A DNA stretch of 64,000 nt from an uncultured Clostridia bacterium. GTDB taxonomy: Bacteria > Bacillota > Clostridia > TANB77 > CAG-508. The stretch covers positions 1 through 64,000 of the forward strand of contig CANQOG010000005.1 in NCBI GenBank assembly GCA_947625415.1. Reading direction: 5' to 3'. Positions 31,251 to 41,628 of the stretch are shown piece by piece. Made by a program: the position numbers and the translations under genes. The stretch's first letter is position 1; every line of letters begins with the position of its first letter. Below the pieces are notes generated by a model. That model worked only from the letters and a program-made list of their open reading frames with translations. It did no database searches and had not been told where the DNA came from.

Positions 31251-32618
31251 ATGAAAACAATAGCTGCAATATCAACAGCGCCAGGAACTGGCGGAATTGG
31301 AATTGTTAGAATAAGTGGAGAAAAATCGTTTGAAATTTTAGAAAAAATATTTATTCCAAAAAATAAAGAAAAAATTAATAATATAAAAGGATATTCAATA
31401 AAATATGGAAATATTGTAGATGAAAAAAATAATATAATTGATGAAGTATTAGTTTCATATTTTAAAGCTCCAAAAAGTTATACAACAGAAAATATGTGTG
31501 AAATAAATTCTCATGGTGGAATGGTAATAATGAATAAAATATTAGAAATTTGCTTAAATAATGGAGCTACTTTAGCTGAACCTGGTGAATTTACTAAAAG
31601 AGCATTTTTAAATGGAAGAATAGATCTTGCTCAAGCTGAAGCTGTAATTGATATCATTAATAGTAAAACAGATAAAGAAGCTAAAGTTTCAATTTCACAA
31701 TTAGATGGAGCTTTATCTAAAAATATAGGAGAGATTAGAAAAGATATTCTTTCGATAATGGCTGATATAGAAGCTTCTATAGATTATCCAGAGTATGATA
31801 TAGAAGAAACTACAAATTCTAAAATATTACTATTTTTAGATAAAATTGATGATAAACTAATTGCATTGGAAAAGAGTTTTTATAATGGAAAAATATTAAG
31901 AGATGGAATTTCTACAGTAATTTTAGGAAGGCCAAATTCAGGTAAATCTTCATTATTAAATTTAATTTTAAATGAGGAAAGAGCAATAGTTACTGATGTT
32001 GAAGGAACAACAAGAGATACTATTGAAGAATTTATACAAATTGATGGAATTCCTTTGAAAATAATTGATACAGCTGGAATTAGAAAAGCGCAAGATAAAG
32101 TAGAACAAATAGGTGTAAGAAAAGCAAAAGAATTAGCAGAAAAAAGTGATATAATTATAGCTATATTTGATATATCAAGAGAATTAAATGATGAAGATTT
32201 AGAAATCTTAAATATTATAAAAAATAAAAATTCAATAATTATTTTAAATAAAATTGATTTGAAAAATAAAATAAATTATGAAAAAATAAAAGAAATAAAT
32301 AAACCAATTATTGAAATGTCAGCTAAGACTGGAGAAGGAAAAGATAAATTATTTGATGAAATTTCAAAATTATTTAAATTAAATGAAATTGCAAATGATG
32401 GAGAAATTATAGTTTCAAACCAAAGACATAAATATTTAATAAAAAATGCAAGAAAAAATGTAGAATTATCGAGAGATGCTATAAGAAAAAATATGCCAAT
32501 AGATATAATTTCAACTTCTATAAGGCAGATTTTAGAAGACTTAGGAGAAATTACAGGTGAAACAGTAACAGAAGATATAATAAGTGAAATATTTTCTAAA
32601 TTTTGTTTAGGAAAATAA
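31251..32618 (+). CDS. mnmE: tRNA uridine-5-carboxymethylaminomethyl GTPase MnmE
   Basis: GTPase that, with MnmG, modifies wobble U34 of several tRNAs, including tRNA-Gly(UCC) and tRNA-Arg(UCU) in many bacteria. Start ATG 31251 lies behind TAGGAGG. The N-terminal tetrahydrofolate domain is followed by a G domain with GRPNSGKSSLLN, DVEGTTRDT, DTAGI and NKIDL. The chain ends with the catalytic C-L-G-K motif (FSKFCLGK). It has 455 aa and an intact frame. Confidence 0.97.
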   Translation: MKTIAAISTAPGTGGIGIVRISGEKSFEILEKIFIPKNKEKINNIKGYSIKYGNIVDEKNNIIDEVLVSYFKAPKSYTTENMCEINSHGGMVIMNKILEICLNNGATLAEPGEFTKRAFLNGRIDLAQAEAVIDIINSKTDKEAKVSISQLDGALSKNIGEIRKDILSIMADIEASIDYPEYDIEETTNSKILLFLDKIDDKLIALEKSFYNGKILRDGISTVILGRPNSGKSSLLNLILNEERAIVTDVEGTTRDTIEEFIQIDGIPLKIIDTAGIRKAQDKVEQIGVRKAKELAEKSDIIIAIFDISRELNDEDLEILNIIKNKNSIIILNKIDLKNKINYEKIKEINKPIIEMSAKTGEGKDKLFDEISKLFKLNEIANDGEIIVSNQRHKYLIKNARKNVELSRDAIRKNMPIDIISTSIRQILEDLGEITGETVTEDIISEIFSKFCLGK

Positions 32619-32764
32619 TAATTATTAAAATTAACTAGAATGAATTTTAAAGAATTTTTTTACTTAGGGACATATAACTTATCAAATTTGTATAAAAATA
32701 AAAATAAATTGATTTTGAATTAAATTAGATTTTAGTAATTATATTTGATACAAACATTAGTTCC

Positions 32765-32780
32765 TGTTCCACGAAAAACA
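32765..32780. promoter_or_regulatory. Candidate parS centromere site
   Basis: TGTTCCACGAAAAACA matches the ParB site TGTTTCACGTGAAACA at 13 of 16 positions. It lies between mnmE and mnmG, about 2.8 kb from parAB and 4.4 kb from oriC, where parS sites usually are. The right half is weak, so this is tentative. Confidence 0.35.
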
Positions 32781-32880
32781 TTCAAAAATTATTTGCTTAG
32801 GGAATAGCAATTTAGCGAATTTCAAGTATAATTTAAGATAAAAATTAAATTTAATTATTATAAAAGAAGGGAAAATAAAA

Positions 32881-34749
32881 ATGATTTATGATGCAGGAAA
32901 TTATGATGTTGCTGTTATAGGCGCTGGTCATAGTGGTTGTGAAGCTGCGCTTGCTTCAAGCCGTTTAGGAATGAAAACTTTACTATTTTCTATAAGTTTA
33001 GAATGTGTTGCAAATATGCCATGTAACCCTCATATAGGAGGTTCATCAAAAGGACATTTAGTAAGAGAAATAGATGCTCTTGGAGGTGAGATGGGAAGAA
33101 ATATTGATAAAACATTGATTCAATTAAAAATGTTAAATACATCAAAGGGACCAGCTGTTCATTCTTTAAGAGCTCAAGCTGATAGAAAAAGATATCAAAT
33201 GGAAATGAAACATACATTAGAAAAGCAACCAAATCTTTCAATTAAGCAAGCTGAAATTGTAGATATTGAATTTGAAAATGGAAAAGTAAAAAGTTTGACT
33301 ACAAATATTGGAGCTAAATATGGAGTAAAAGCTATAATTGTTGCTACAGGTACATATTTAAAAGGAAAAATATTTATAGGCGAAACATCTTTTGAAAGTG
33401 GTCCAGATGGAGTATTTCCAGCAAATAAGCTATCTGAAGCTTTAAAAAAAGCTGGAATAAAAATTCAAAGATTTAAAACTGGAACTCCAGCTAGAATAAA
33501 TAAAAATTCTATTGATTTCTCAAAAATGGAGATTCAATATGGAGAATCAAAAGTAGAGGCTTTTTCATTTGAAGATGGAATTGTAAGAGGTGATGAAGTT
33601 CCTTGTTGGCTCACGTATACAAATGAAGAGACACATAAAATTATTAGAGAAAATTTACATAGATCACCATTATATGCTGGAATGATAGAAGGAACGGGTC
33701 CTAGATATTGTCCATCAATAGAAGACAAAGTCGTTAGATTTGCTGATAAAGAAAGACATCAATTATTTGTTGAGCCAATAGGATTAGATACAGATGAGAT
33801 GTATATTCAAGGAATGAGTTCATCACTTCCTGAAGATGTTCAAATAGCTATGTATAGAACAATTCCTGGTCTAGAACATTGTGAATTTACTAGACCTGCT
33901 TACGCAATAGAATATGATTGTATAGAACCATCACAATTAAAAAGCTCATTAGAAATTAAAAATATTTCAGGATTATTTTTTGCAGGACAAGTAAATGGTA
34001 CTTCAGGATATGAAGAAGCGGCTTGTCAAGGATTAATAGCTGGAATAAATGCTGTTAGAAAAATTCAAGGAAAAGAACCTATAATCCTTGATAGAAGTCA
34101 GGCTTATATAGGTGTATTAATTGATGATATTGTAACTAAAAGTACACAAGAACCATATAGAATGATGACTTCAAGAGCAGAATATAGGTTATTATTAAGA
34201 CAAGATAATGCTGACATTAGATTAACTGAAATAGGACATGAAATTGGATTAATATCTGATGAAAGGTATAAGAAGTTTTTAGAAAAAAAGAAACAAATAG
34301 AAGAAGAGATAGAAAGGTTAAAAACTACTAATATTAAGCCTACAGAAGAGCTTAATCAATTTTTGATAAAATATGGAACAAATACTGTAACTGGCGGTGT
34401 AAAACTTGCTGAGCTTTTAAAAAGAACAGAATTAGACTATGAAAAATTAACTGAAATTGATAAAAATAGACCTAAATTAGAAAAAGCGATTTGGAAAGAA
34501 GCTGAAATTATGATAAAATATGAGGGGTATATTAATTTAGAAGAAAAACAAGTTGAAAGCTTTAAAAAGATGGAAGAAAAATTATTACCAGATGACATAG
34601 ATTATAATAATATAAAAGGTTTAAGATTAGAGGCAAGACAAAAATTAAATGTAATTAAACCATATTCAATAGGACAAGCATCTAGAATTTCTGGAGTTTC
34701 ACCAGCAGATATATCTGTATTATTAATTTATTTGCAAACCAAAAAGTAG
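32881..34749 (+). CDS. mnmG: tRNA uridine modification enzyme MnmG (GidA)
   Basis: FAD-dependent partner of MnmE, 622 aa. The dinucleotide-binding motif [19 protein letters not shown] begins about residue 11. Further family blocks are [35 protein letters not shown] and [21 protein letters not shown] [15 protein letters not shown]. The C-terminal helical domain ends with [12 protein letters not shown]-like [21 protein letters not shown] precedes the ATG. It is followed 13 bases later by rsmG. Confidence 0.96.
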   Translation: MIYDAGNYDVAVIGAGHSGCEAALASSRLGMKTLLFSISLECVANMPCNPHIGGSSKGHLVREIDALGGEMGRNIDKTLIQLKMLNTSKGPAVHSLRAQADRKRYQMEMKHTLEKQPNLSIKQAEIVDIEFENGKVKSLTTNIGAKYGVKAIIVATGTYLKGKIFIGETSFESGPDGVFPANKLSEALKKAGIKIQRFKTGTPARINKNSIDFSKMEIQYGESKVEAFSFEDGIVRGDEVPCWLTYTNEETHKIIRENLHRSPLYAGMIEGTGPRYCPSIEDKVVRFADKERHQLFVEPIGLDTDEMYIQGMSSSLPEDVQIAMYRTIPGLEHCEFTRPAYAIEYDCIEPSQLKSSLEIKNISGLFFAGQVNGTSGYEEAACQGLIAGINAVRKIQGKEPIILDRSQAYIGVLIDDIVTKSTQEPYRMMTSRAEYRLLLRQDNADIRLTEIGHEIGLISDERYKKFLEKKKQIEEEIERLKTTNIKPTEELNQFLIKYGTNTVTGGVKLAELLKRTELDYEKLTEIDKNRPKLEKAIWKEAEIMIKYEGYINLEEKQVESFKKMEEKLLPDDIDYNNIKGLRLEARQKLNVIKPYSIGQASRISGVSPADISVLLIYLQTKK

Positions 34750-34762
34750 AAAGAGGAAATAT

Positions 34763-35473
34763 ATGGAATTAGAGGAATTTAAAGAATTGTTCCATAAGGA
34801 ACTTTTAAATAATAATATTGGAAATCCAATTAATGAAGAAAAGTTTTTTAAATATATGAAACTTTTATTGAAATGGAATGAAAAAATTAATTTAACAGCA
34901 ATAAAAAATGAAAGAGAATTTATTGTGAAACATTTTATAGATAGTTTAACAATTAATAATTATATTGATGAAAATTCTAATGTAATTGATGTTGGAACTG
35001 GAGCGGGTTTTCCAGGTATTCCAATAAAATTGTTCCACAAAGAACTATTTCTTACATTGCTTGATTCTGTAAATAAAAAGATAATAGTATTAAAAGATAT
35101 TATAGAACAATTAGATTTGAAAAATGTAAATTGTGTTCATTCAAGAGCAGAAGATTTTGCCAAAGAAAATAGAGAGCTTTTTGATGTTGCAGTTTCAAGA
35201 GCTGTTGCTAATATGTCTACATTAGTTGAATATTTAATACCATTTGTTAAAGTTGGTGGAATTATTATTTGTATGAAAGGACCAAATTTTGAGGAAGAAC
35301 TAAATAGTTCTAAAAAGGCAATAGAGGTTCTTGGAGGAAAAATAGAGAAAGTTGAAAGTTTTTATATTGATGAAGAATTGGAAAGAAATATTATTATAAT
35401 TAGAAAGATAAAAGAAACACCAAAAAGATATCCAAGGGGACAGGCAAAACCTCTAAAAGAGCCTATTTTATAA
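34763..35473 (+). CDS. rsmG: 16S rRNA (guanine527-N7)-methyltransferase RsmG
   Basis: SAM-dependent methyltransferase, 236 aa, with the glycine-rich SAM loop VIDVGTGAGFPGIP, DSVNKKIIVLK, and the family ending RYPRGQAKPLKEP. It follows mnmG in the classical mnmE-mnmG-rsmG-parA-parB order. The frame is intact; CGG in GCG GGT lies across codons. Confidence 0.96.
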   Translation: MELEEFKELFHKELLNNNIGNPINEEKFFKYMKLLLKWNEKINLTAIKNEREFIVKHFIDSLTINNYIDENSNVIDVGTGAGFPGIPIKLFHKELFLTLLDSVNKKIIVLKDIIEQLDLKNVNCVHSRAEDFAKENRELFDVAVSRAVANMSTLVEYLIPFVKVGGIIICMKGPNFEEELNSSKKAIEVLGGKIEKVESFYIDEELERNIIIIRKIKETPKRYPRGQAKPLKEPIL

Positions 35474-35498
35474 GGGATATTCTTTATGTAATAATTTA

Positions 35499-35527
35499 GG
35501 AACTAATTTAAAAATTAGTTCTTTTTT
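35499..35527 (+). terminator. Terminator after rsmG
   Basis: GAACTAATT and AATTAGTTC form a stem with a T-run directly after it. Confidence 0.85.
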
Positions 35528-35539
35528 GTTAAAAAGATA

Positions 35540-35568
35540 TTGACATATTAGTTAAATTTTTATATTAT
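35540..35568 (+). promoter_or_regulatory. Promoter of parA-parB
   Basis: TTGACA at 35540-35545 and TATTAT at 35563-35568 with a 17-base spacer, about 28 bases upstream of the parA start. Confidence 0.7.
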
Positions 35569-35595
35569 ATAAAATATAAAAAAGGAGTGATACAG

Positions 35596-36363
35596 ATGGG
35601 AAAAGTTATAGCAATTGCAAATCAAAAAGGCGGTGTCGGAAAGACTACAACAGCAGTAAATTTAGCTACTATAATTGCAAAAAAAGGAAAAAGAGTAATA
35701 CTAATTGATGCTGATCCTCAAGGAAATGCAACGAGTGGTTTGGGCATAGATAAAGATGTTGAACTTTCAACTTATGATTTATTAATAGATGAAGTTGACA
35801 TAATATCAGTATTAAAAGATACTTGTATAAAATCTTTAAAAATATGTCCTGCTAATGTAAGTCTTGCAGGAGCTGAAGTTGAACTGGTATCACAAATGTC
35901 TAGAGAACAGAGATTAAGAGAAAAGATAGAGGTAATTAGAGAAAAAGTTGATTATATAATTATAGACTGTCCACCATCACTAGGACTTATTACACTAAAT
36001 GCTTTTACAGCCTCTGATTCTGTACTTATTCCTGTGCAATGTGAATATTATGCATTAGAGGGATTAGAACAGCTTATAAATACAATAAATTTAGTTAAAA
36101 AACACTTAAATAAAGATTTAGAAATAGAAGGGGCAGTTCTTACAATGTATGATATTAGAACTAATTTGTCAAATCAAGTTGTAAGAGAAGTTAAAAGATA
36201 CTTTGATGATAAGGTATATAAAACTGTAATTCCAAGAAATGTTAAATTAAGTGAAGCCCCAAGTTATGGTATGCCAATTTCAATATATGACCCAAAATCA
36301 AAAGGGGCTAGATGTTATGAAAAACTTGCTAGAGAAGTTTTAGCAAATAACAAAGGAGAATAG
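35596..36363 (+). CDS. parA: Chromosome partitioning ATPase ParA/Soj
   Basis: Walker-type ATPase that acts with ParB on origin segregation and regulates DnaA. The start ATG at 35596 follows AAAGGAGTG. Deviant Walker A ANQKGGVGKTTTAVNLA is at the N-terminus; IIDCPPSLGLITLNA and VQCEYYALEGL are also typical. It has 255 aa and an intact frame. CGG occurs only across codons (GGC GGT, GTC GGA). Confidence 0.97.
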   Translation: MGKVIAIANQKGGVGKTTTAVNLATIIAKKGKRVILIDADPQGNATSGLGIDKDVELSTYDLLIDEVDIISVLKDTCIKSLKICPANVSLAGAEVELVSQMSREQRLREKIEVIREKVDYIIIDCPPSLGLITLNAFTASDSVLIPVQCEYYALEGLEQLINTINLVKKHLNKDLEIEGAVLTMYDIRTNLSNQVVREVKRYFDDKVYKTVIPRNVKLSEAPSYGMPISIYDPKSKGARCYEKLAREVLANNKGE

Positions 36364-36375
36364 GAGGGAATACTT

Positions 36376-37230
36376 ATGACTGTTAAAAAGAGTGGATTAG
36401 GAAAGGGTTTAGATGCTTTATTTGGAGGAGCAATTTCAGAAGAAGAAAAACAAAATGAAAATCAAGAATTAGTTCAAAAAATAAAATTAATTGAAATTGA
36501 ACCAAATGAAAAACAGGCAAGAAAAACTTTTAATGACGAGTCTATAGAAGAATTATCAGAATCAATAAAAAGATATGGTGTAATTCAACCAATTATTGTT
36601 ACAAAAAAAGATAATTATTATCAAATAATTGCTGGAGAGCGTAGATGGAGAGCTTCTAAAAAAGCTGGAATTACTGAAATACCTGCAATTGTTAGAGATG
36701 ATGATGAGAAAAAAAATAAAGAAATTTCTTTAATTGAAAATGTTCAAAGAGAAGACTTAAATCCTATTGATAAAGCTAGAGGAATTAAAACTCTTATGGA
36801 TGAATATTCTTTAACACAGCAAGATGTTGCCGAGGTTTTAGGAAAAGCTAGAAGTAGTATAGCAAATAGTGTAAGATTATTAAATTTAGATGAAAGAGTA
36901 ATAGATTTAGTTTTAAAGGGTAAACTAACAGAGGGTCATTGCAAAGCATTACTTTCAATAGAAGATAATGAAAAACAATATAATATGGCTTTAAATATAA
37001 TTGAACAAGGAGATACAGTTAAAGAATTAGTACAAAAAACAAAAGCTACAAAGAAAACGAAAAATAAAGATATAAAATATGAAGCAATATTTAGAGATAT
37101 AGAGGATACATTTCAAGGATTTTTTGGAACAAAAGTTAAATTAAATGCAGGACCAAAAAAAGGAAAAATAATTATTCAATATAATTCAAATGATGATTTA
37201 GAAAGAATTTTAGAATTAATAAAAAAATAA
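36376..37230 (+). CDS. parB: Chromosome partitioning protein ParB/Spo0J
   Basis: CTP-dependent DNA clamp that loads at parS. The 284-aa protein starts KKSGLGKGLDALFGG, then has the NTP-binding motif AGERRWRA, ENVQREDLNPIDKA, and a helix-turn-helix (LTQQDVAEVLGKARSSIAN). It is 12 bases downstream of parA. Confidence 0.97.
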   Translation: MTVKKSGLGKGLDALFGGAISEEEKQNENQELVQKIKLIEIEPNEKQARKTFNDESIEELSESIKRYGVIQPIIVTKKDNYYQIIAGERRWRASKKAGITEIPAIVRDDDEKKNKEISLIENVQREDLNPIDKARGIKTLMDEYSLTQQDVAEVLGKARSSIANSVRLLNLDERVIDLVLKGKLTEGHCKALLSIEDNEKQYNMALNIIEQGDTVKELVQKTKATKKTKNKDIKYEAIFRDIEDTFQGFFGTKVKLNAGPKKGKIIIQYNSNDDLERILELIKK

Positions 37231-37282
37231 ATAAAGTTTATACAAAAGATAATAAAATAAAATAAGGATAGGATTGATTTTA

Positions 37283-37825
37283 ATGGAAAACTTATTAGAA
37301 TTTGTAAAAACTGATAATTTTTTACTATTTTCATTTTTCTTAAATATAATTTTAATGATTTTAATTTTATTTTGTATTTATAAAATATTGAAAATAAAAA
37401 AAGATTATTTAATACTTATAAAGAAGATAGGAAATGGAACTGATTTAGATTTAATATTAAAAGAATATTTAAGAGATGTAAATGAAATAAAAAAAGATAA
37501 TTCAGAAATAAAAGCATATTATACTAAGTTAGATTATGATGTTAATTCTTGTATTCAAAAGATAGGTTTAGTTAGATATAATGCTTTTAAAGATGTTGGA
37601 AGTGATTTAAGTTTTGCAATAGCATTATTAGATAATAATGACAATGGAGTAGTATTAAATGGTTTATATGGTTCTGAATCATCAAATATTTATGCAAAGC
37701 CAATTAAAAATGGAGAATCTACTTATCAGTTATCAAGTGAAGAAAAATATGCTATAGAAATAGCAGAGCAAAATAAAAATTTTATAGCAAGACATAAAAA
37801 TAATAAATTATATAAAGAAAATTAA
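37283..37825 (+). CDS. DUF4446 family membrane-anchored protein
   Basis: A protein of about 180 aa with one N-terminal membrane helix (FLLFSFFLNIILMILILFCI), a coiled-coil linker, and a C-terminal domain with IGLVRYNAFKDVGSDLSFAIALLD, the hallmark of DUF4446. The family commonly follows parAB in Firmicutes. Its function is unknown. Confidence 0.85.
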   Translation: MENLLEFVKTDNFLLFSFFLNIILMILILFCIYKILKIKKDYLILIKKIGNGTDLDLILKEYLRDVNEIKKDNSEIKAYYTKLDYDVNSCIQKIGLVRYNAFKDVGSDLSFAIALLDNNDNGVVLNGLYGSESSNIYAKPIKNGESTYQLSSEEKYAIEIAEQNKNFIARHKNNKLYKEN

Positions 37826-37888
37826 ATCGCGAAAATAAAAAATAAGGCGATTTAAAAAATAAATAATAAAGTAATATTAATTAATAAT

Positions 37889-37932
37889 TAAAATAGTTAA
37901 AATTTATTTAAATGAATTTTAACTATTTTTTT
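37889..37932 (+). terminator. Terminator after the DUF4446 gene
   Basis: AATAGTTAAAATT and AATTTTAACTATT form a 13-bp stem followed by a T-run. Confidence 0.85.
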
Positions 37933-37974
37933 ATGGAAAAATAAATAATATTAAAATATTTATTTAAATAAGAG

Positions 37975-38482
37975 AAAACTTTTTTGACTATTAGTCAATT
38001 AATTTGAGTTAAAAAGTGAGAGTTAAAAAAAACCGCAAAATTTTTTAGAAAATTGGAAAGAAAAGAGAAAAGCGAAGAACTGTTTGGTAGTCAAAGTTTG
38101 AAGATAAAATTGACTGAAAGCCAAATAAAAGGGCAAAAAAATAATTTTAAAAACAAATTAATTAGAAATGCAAAATTTTAAAAAAATGAATTTTTTTACT
38201 TAATAAAAATAGAGGAAATCAATAATAAAAGGACTAAAAGATAATTAGCAAATAGATTAACATAAGATGTTAAAATTGGTTTAATATAAAATAGTATTAA
38301 ATTTTAAAAATTTTTTCAAAAATTTTTAAAAAACAAAACAGACGTTTATCAATCGGTAAAGTTTATTTTAAAGAAAAAAAGATAGATAAATCAATTAGAA
38401 GGATTTCATACCAGAACAAGTATTCTACAAAAGTGGATTGAAAATTTTTGGCTTACTGTTATTAGTATGTCATCTGAATAAT
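37975..38482 (+). ncRNA. Candidate large non-coding RNA, copy A
   Basis: About 500 bases with stops in all frames, but clearly related to 45735-46205. The conserved blocks are GTTAAAAAAAACCGCAAAAT (38022-38041), CGAAGAACTGTTTGGTAGTC (38073-38092) and, near the 3' end, AATTAGAAGGATTT and ATACCAGAACAA (38393-38420). Blocks keep their order and spacing, while the DNA between them varies. This is the behaviour of a structured RNA or a DNA element rather than of a gene. The plus strand is strongly A- and purine-rich, which favours plus-strand transcription. I cannot assign it to a known RNA class. Confidence 0.45.
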
Positions 38483-38489
38483 AAAATTA

Positions 38490-39120
38490 ATAATTAAACA
38501 TATAATTAAATAAATAATTAAGCGAATAAAATTAATTAATAAATTAAATAATTAAATAAAAATTAATTAGTAAAAATAAATAATTAAACAAATAAAATTA
38601 ATTAATAAAAATAAATAATTAAAATTAATTAATAAAATAAATAAAATTAATTAGTAAAATAAATAATTAAGCAAATAAAATTAATTAATAAAAATAAATA
38701 ATTAAATAAATAAAAATTAATTAATAAAAATAAATAATTAGACAAATAAAAATTAATTAATAAAAATAAATAATTAGACAAATAAAAATTAATTAATAAA
38801 AATAAATAATTAAATAATTAAAATTAATTAGTAAAAATAAATAATTAAGCAATTAATAATTAATTAATAAAATAAATAATTAAACAATTAAAAATTAATT
38901 AATAAAATAAATAATTAAATAAATAAAAATTAATTAATAAAAATAAATAATTAAATAAATTAAAATTAATTAGTAAAAATAAATAATTAAGCAATTAATA
39001 ATTAATTAATTAATTAATGAAATAAATAATTAAATAAATGAAAATTAATTAATAAAAATAAATAATTAGACAATTAAAAATTAATTAACAAAATAAATAA
39101 TCAAATAAATAATTGAATAA
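38490..39120. repeat. AT-only imperfect tandem repeats, about 36-base unit
   Basis: Roughly 17 copies of a unit close to AAATTAATTAATAAAAATAA followed by ATAATTA plus a short variable part (AAATAA, GACAAATA, GCAATTAAT). Units vary in length and differ by small changes. There are no unique spacers, so it is not a CRISPR array, and no coding frame. It separates the copy A and copy B elements. Confidence 0.8.
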
Positions 39121-39224
39121 TGTTAAAGAAACTTTTATTAAAGTTATTATGGATTATAATAAAAAATAAAAATTAATAAGTAGAAAATTAAAGAATGAGA
39201 AGTGCCAAAAATTACAAAAAAGAA

Positions 39225-39695
39225 TAAGATATTTAGTATAAATTGACTAAAAGGCAATGAAAAAAGTAAAAAAATAGAAAATAAAAAAAAAGCGTGAAAA
39301 AATTTTAAGAAATTTTAAAAAGTTTCAAAAAGCAAACAAACATTCTCGAATCTAAAAAATAAGACTAAATTGCCAAAATAACAATATAAAAGATAAAGAA
39401 ATAAAATGTTGAAATTGGAAAATGCTAATAAAAAAATTAATTAAAAAACAATTTTTTTAAATTAAAAGTTGCGAGGAAATCCGGATAAATGAGAATATAG
39501 TAGTTCTTAAAAATAGATTAACATAAAAACTATAAAAATTTAGAAAAGGAAAAGAATTTATAAAATAAAAAACGTTTTTGAAAAAGAGTTAAAAACAAAA
39601 CGTATGTTTATTCTTTTAAAAAATAATTATGAAGATTTTAAAATAGTTAAATCAAGTTGAGGTTTTTACTTATGAACAAAAGTTCTTAAAAACGA
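39225..39695 (+). ncRNA. Candidate large non-coding RNA, diverged copy B
   Basis: A weaker relative of copy A in the same orientation. Matching landmarks in order are AAAAAGCGTGAAAAAATTTT (about 39286), GAGGAAATCCGGATAAA (39472), AATAGATTAACATAA (39512), AAACAAAACGTATGTTTATT (about 39594), and a 3' block around 39650-39687 ending GAACAAAAGTTCTT. No coding frame is seen. Its relation to copies A and C is by eye and less certain than A to C. Confidence 0.35.
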
Positions 39696-39789
39696 AAAAG
39701 AAAATAAATTAGCAAATATTGAATAAGAGTGATAAAAAAACAAAAAGTTACCCAAAGAAAACAAATAGGCAAAATGACAAAATAAAATG

Positions 39790-39905
39790 ATAAAAAATTA
39801 ATGAAAATAAAGATTAATTAATAAAAACAAATAATTAAATAAATAAAAATGAATTAATGAGTGAAAAAAATAATTAATAAAATAAGTAGAAATTAAATGA
39901 TAAAA
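39790..39905. repeat. Second short tract of the AT repeats
   Basis: Three or four degenerate units (GATTAATTAATAAAAACAAA, ATAATTAAATAAATAAAAAT) of the same type as 38490-39120, following copy B. The remaining sequence to 39967 shows nothing recognisable. Confidence 0.6.
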
Positions 39906-39969
39906 AATTGTTTATTTATATTTTATTATAGTTTGACAAAGTAATAAGATATATGTAGTTATATTAAGT

Positions 39970-40001
39970 AAAAAAAAAAAAAGCAGGTTAAACCTGCTTT
40001 A
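39970..40001 (-). terminator. Terminator of the first pilin-like gene
   Basis: AAAGCAGGTT and AACCTGCTTT form a perfect stem; on the minus strand it is followed by an unbroken run of Ts. It lies just beyond the stop at 40009. Confidence 0.9.
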
Positions 40002-40008
40002 GAGTTAT

Positions 40009-41530
40009 TTAATTATTTTCAGTCTGCCATTTAAAAATTGGATAGCCATTATTAATTTCAATTGTATCTTCTATCCAAATAGGATTATCATTGTCCTGAT
40101 TTAAAAGTGTAACGCCAGCAGAACCTTGTAATTCATTTTTTGTTTTTAATGTAAAATTATTTTTTATAATTGATGATGGATTTTCAGTTGAAACTAAATC
40201 ATTCAAACTATAAGCTTTATTTTTGTAATTTTTATCAGGCATATAATATGCTATACATGAATCTAAAATTAAACCTTTGTCTAATGATGTTATTTCACTT
40301 ATTTTTCCTAAATTGTATATATTTTCAATAATAGCGTCTGAATAAACAGTACCTATTACGCCACCAATGTAATTTTGTAGTAATTCTCCATTATCTATAC
40401 TAACAGTAATATTTCCAGTATTATAGCAATTTTTTACAGTTGTAATTTTATCTAAAGTTCCACAAATACCACCAACTCTTAACCATTTTGCATTAATTAC
40501 ATTCAGCGTTAATTTCATATTGCTAAAACAGTTTTCTATAATTCCTCCATAATTATCTCCTACTAATCCACCAAGATTAATACCTTTTGAATCAGCTGTA
40601 TATGTAATTAATCCATTTACACTACAATTTTGAATAGTTCCTTGATTAACTGCAGAAACAATTCCCACAGATGCCCATTCCTCACATTGAATAGATACAT
40701 CACAATTTAAAATAAGTTTTAAATTTTTTATTATTCCTAAATTTGATGAAAAAAATCCAATATTTCCATTTTCATTTTTTGATAATTGTAAATTTTGGCC
40801 TATATTTAAATTTATTACATTATGATACTTTCCATCAAATGTTCCTTTAAAAACCTTTTGAGAATCTGTTCCACTACTGCTTAATTCACCAATTGGAATA
40901 AATCCATTTTTATCAATTGAATTTTTAATATTTCCATCATATCCGTATTGAGAATAGTTGGAATTAGGATTAACGTAACTATTACTTGATGCAAAATTTA
41001 AATCCGTTGTTAATTCTATATATTTTCCTTCATAATTTTCAATTCCTTCTCTTACTTGATAAGAGAAAAATATTAAGTCTTCAATACTTTCTATTAAATA
41101 TGGCTCAACTTCTGTTCCGCTTCCAGCAAGTTCAGCTGGAGATTTATCTTTTACTTTATTAACGTTTATTTTTTTTCCAGTTTTAGTTAATTGATATTCA
41201 TTTCCACTTTTTTTTATTTTTATAGTAAAAGTTTTATCTGGATTTTCTGTAAGAGTAGTTTCATTATTTCCAAAGTTTGAATCTAAACTATTTTTTAGAC
41301 TTTCAAGAGTAAGCTCACGATATAAACTTTCTTCAGTATAAGCAGAAGATATTGATAGTTCTAAGATTTCTTTTTCTTTTGATAAATCAGTTTCTTCTTT
41401 TGCATTTTTAGCTCTAGATAAAATTCCATTATCGCCAACTGCCATAGAGATACTTATGCCGGGTTAAAATTAAAAGTACAATAATTGTTATAATTAAAGC
41501 AATTAAGGTTATTCCTTTGTTTTTTTTCAT
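40009..41530 (-). CDS. Prepilin-like GLUG-repeat surface protein, one CGGN shift site
   Basis: Starts at ATG 41530 behind GGAGGAAC with a type IV prepilin-like segment (MKKNKGITLIALIITIIVLL). Inside that helix the frame meets ACC|CGGC|ATA (41458-41461, codon 24). Read as Gly it gives LILTGISISMAVGDNGILSRA, matching LILAGVSIS...VGENGIIGRA of the paralogue at 52236, which has an ordinary GGA at this glycine. As triplets the frame would not reach the body of the protein. The rest (506 aa total) holds beta-helical GLUG-like repeats such as GIIKNLKL, GTIQNCSVNG and GGLVGDNYGG. Probably exported and assembled or anchored at the surface. It is divergent from a small XRE regulator with an operator-like palindrome between. 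Confidence 0.85.
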
Positions 41531-41563
41531 TTCTTTTGTTCCTCCTTTTTTAAATTATAGCAT

Positions 41564-41584
41564 ACTTTCACTATTTGTGAAAGT
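41564..41584. promoter_or_regulatory. Operator-like palindrome between pilin and XRE gene
   Basis: ACTTTCAC-TATTT-GTGAAAGT, an 8-bp perfect inverted repeat with a 5-bp spacer. On the minus strand a TATAAT -10 (41554-41559) lies beside it, so a bound protein would cover the -35 region of the pilin promoter. The neighbouring XRE regulator is the obvious candidate to bind it. Confidence 0.7.
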
Positions 41585-41628
41585 GTTTTTTAAAAATTTT
41601 TTATATAATATAAAAAAAGGAGAAAATA

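Noticed and set aside
33534-33728. Minus-strand open frames inside mnmG and other core genes
   Set aside because: They are shadows of strongly conserved genes without ribosome-binding sites.
35031-35046. Second parS-like word TGTTCCACAAAGAACT in rsmG
   Set aside because: It has too many mismatches to the ParB site and lies inside conserved coding sequence.
38490-39120. CRISPR array
   Set aside because: The units are AT-only and of varying length, with no unique spacers, no conserved palindromic repeat and no cas genes.
37975-40000. Protein gene hidden by CGGN sites in the non-coding accessory region
   Set aside because: CGG occurs twice (about 38354 and 39481), but stops are dense in all frames on both sides, so four-base reading does not open a frame.
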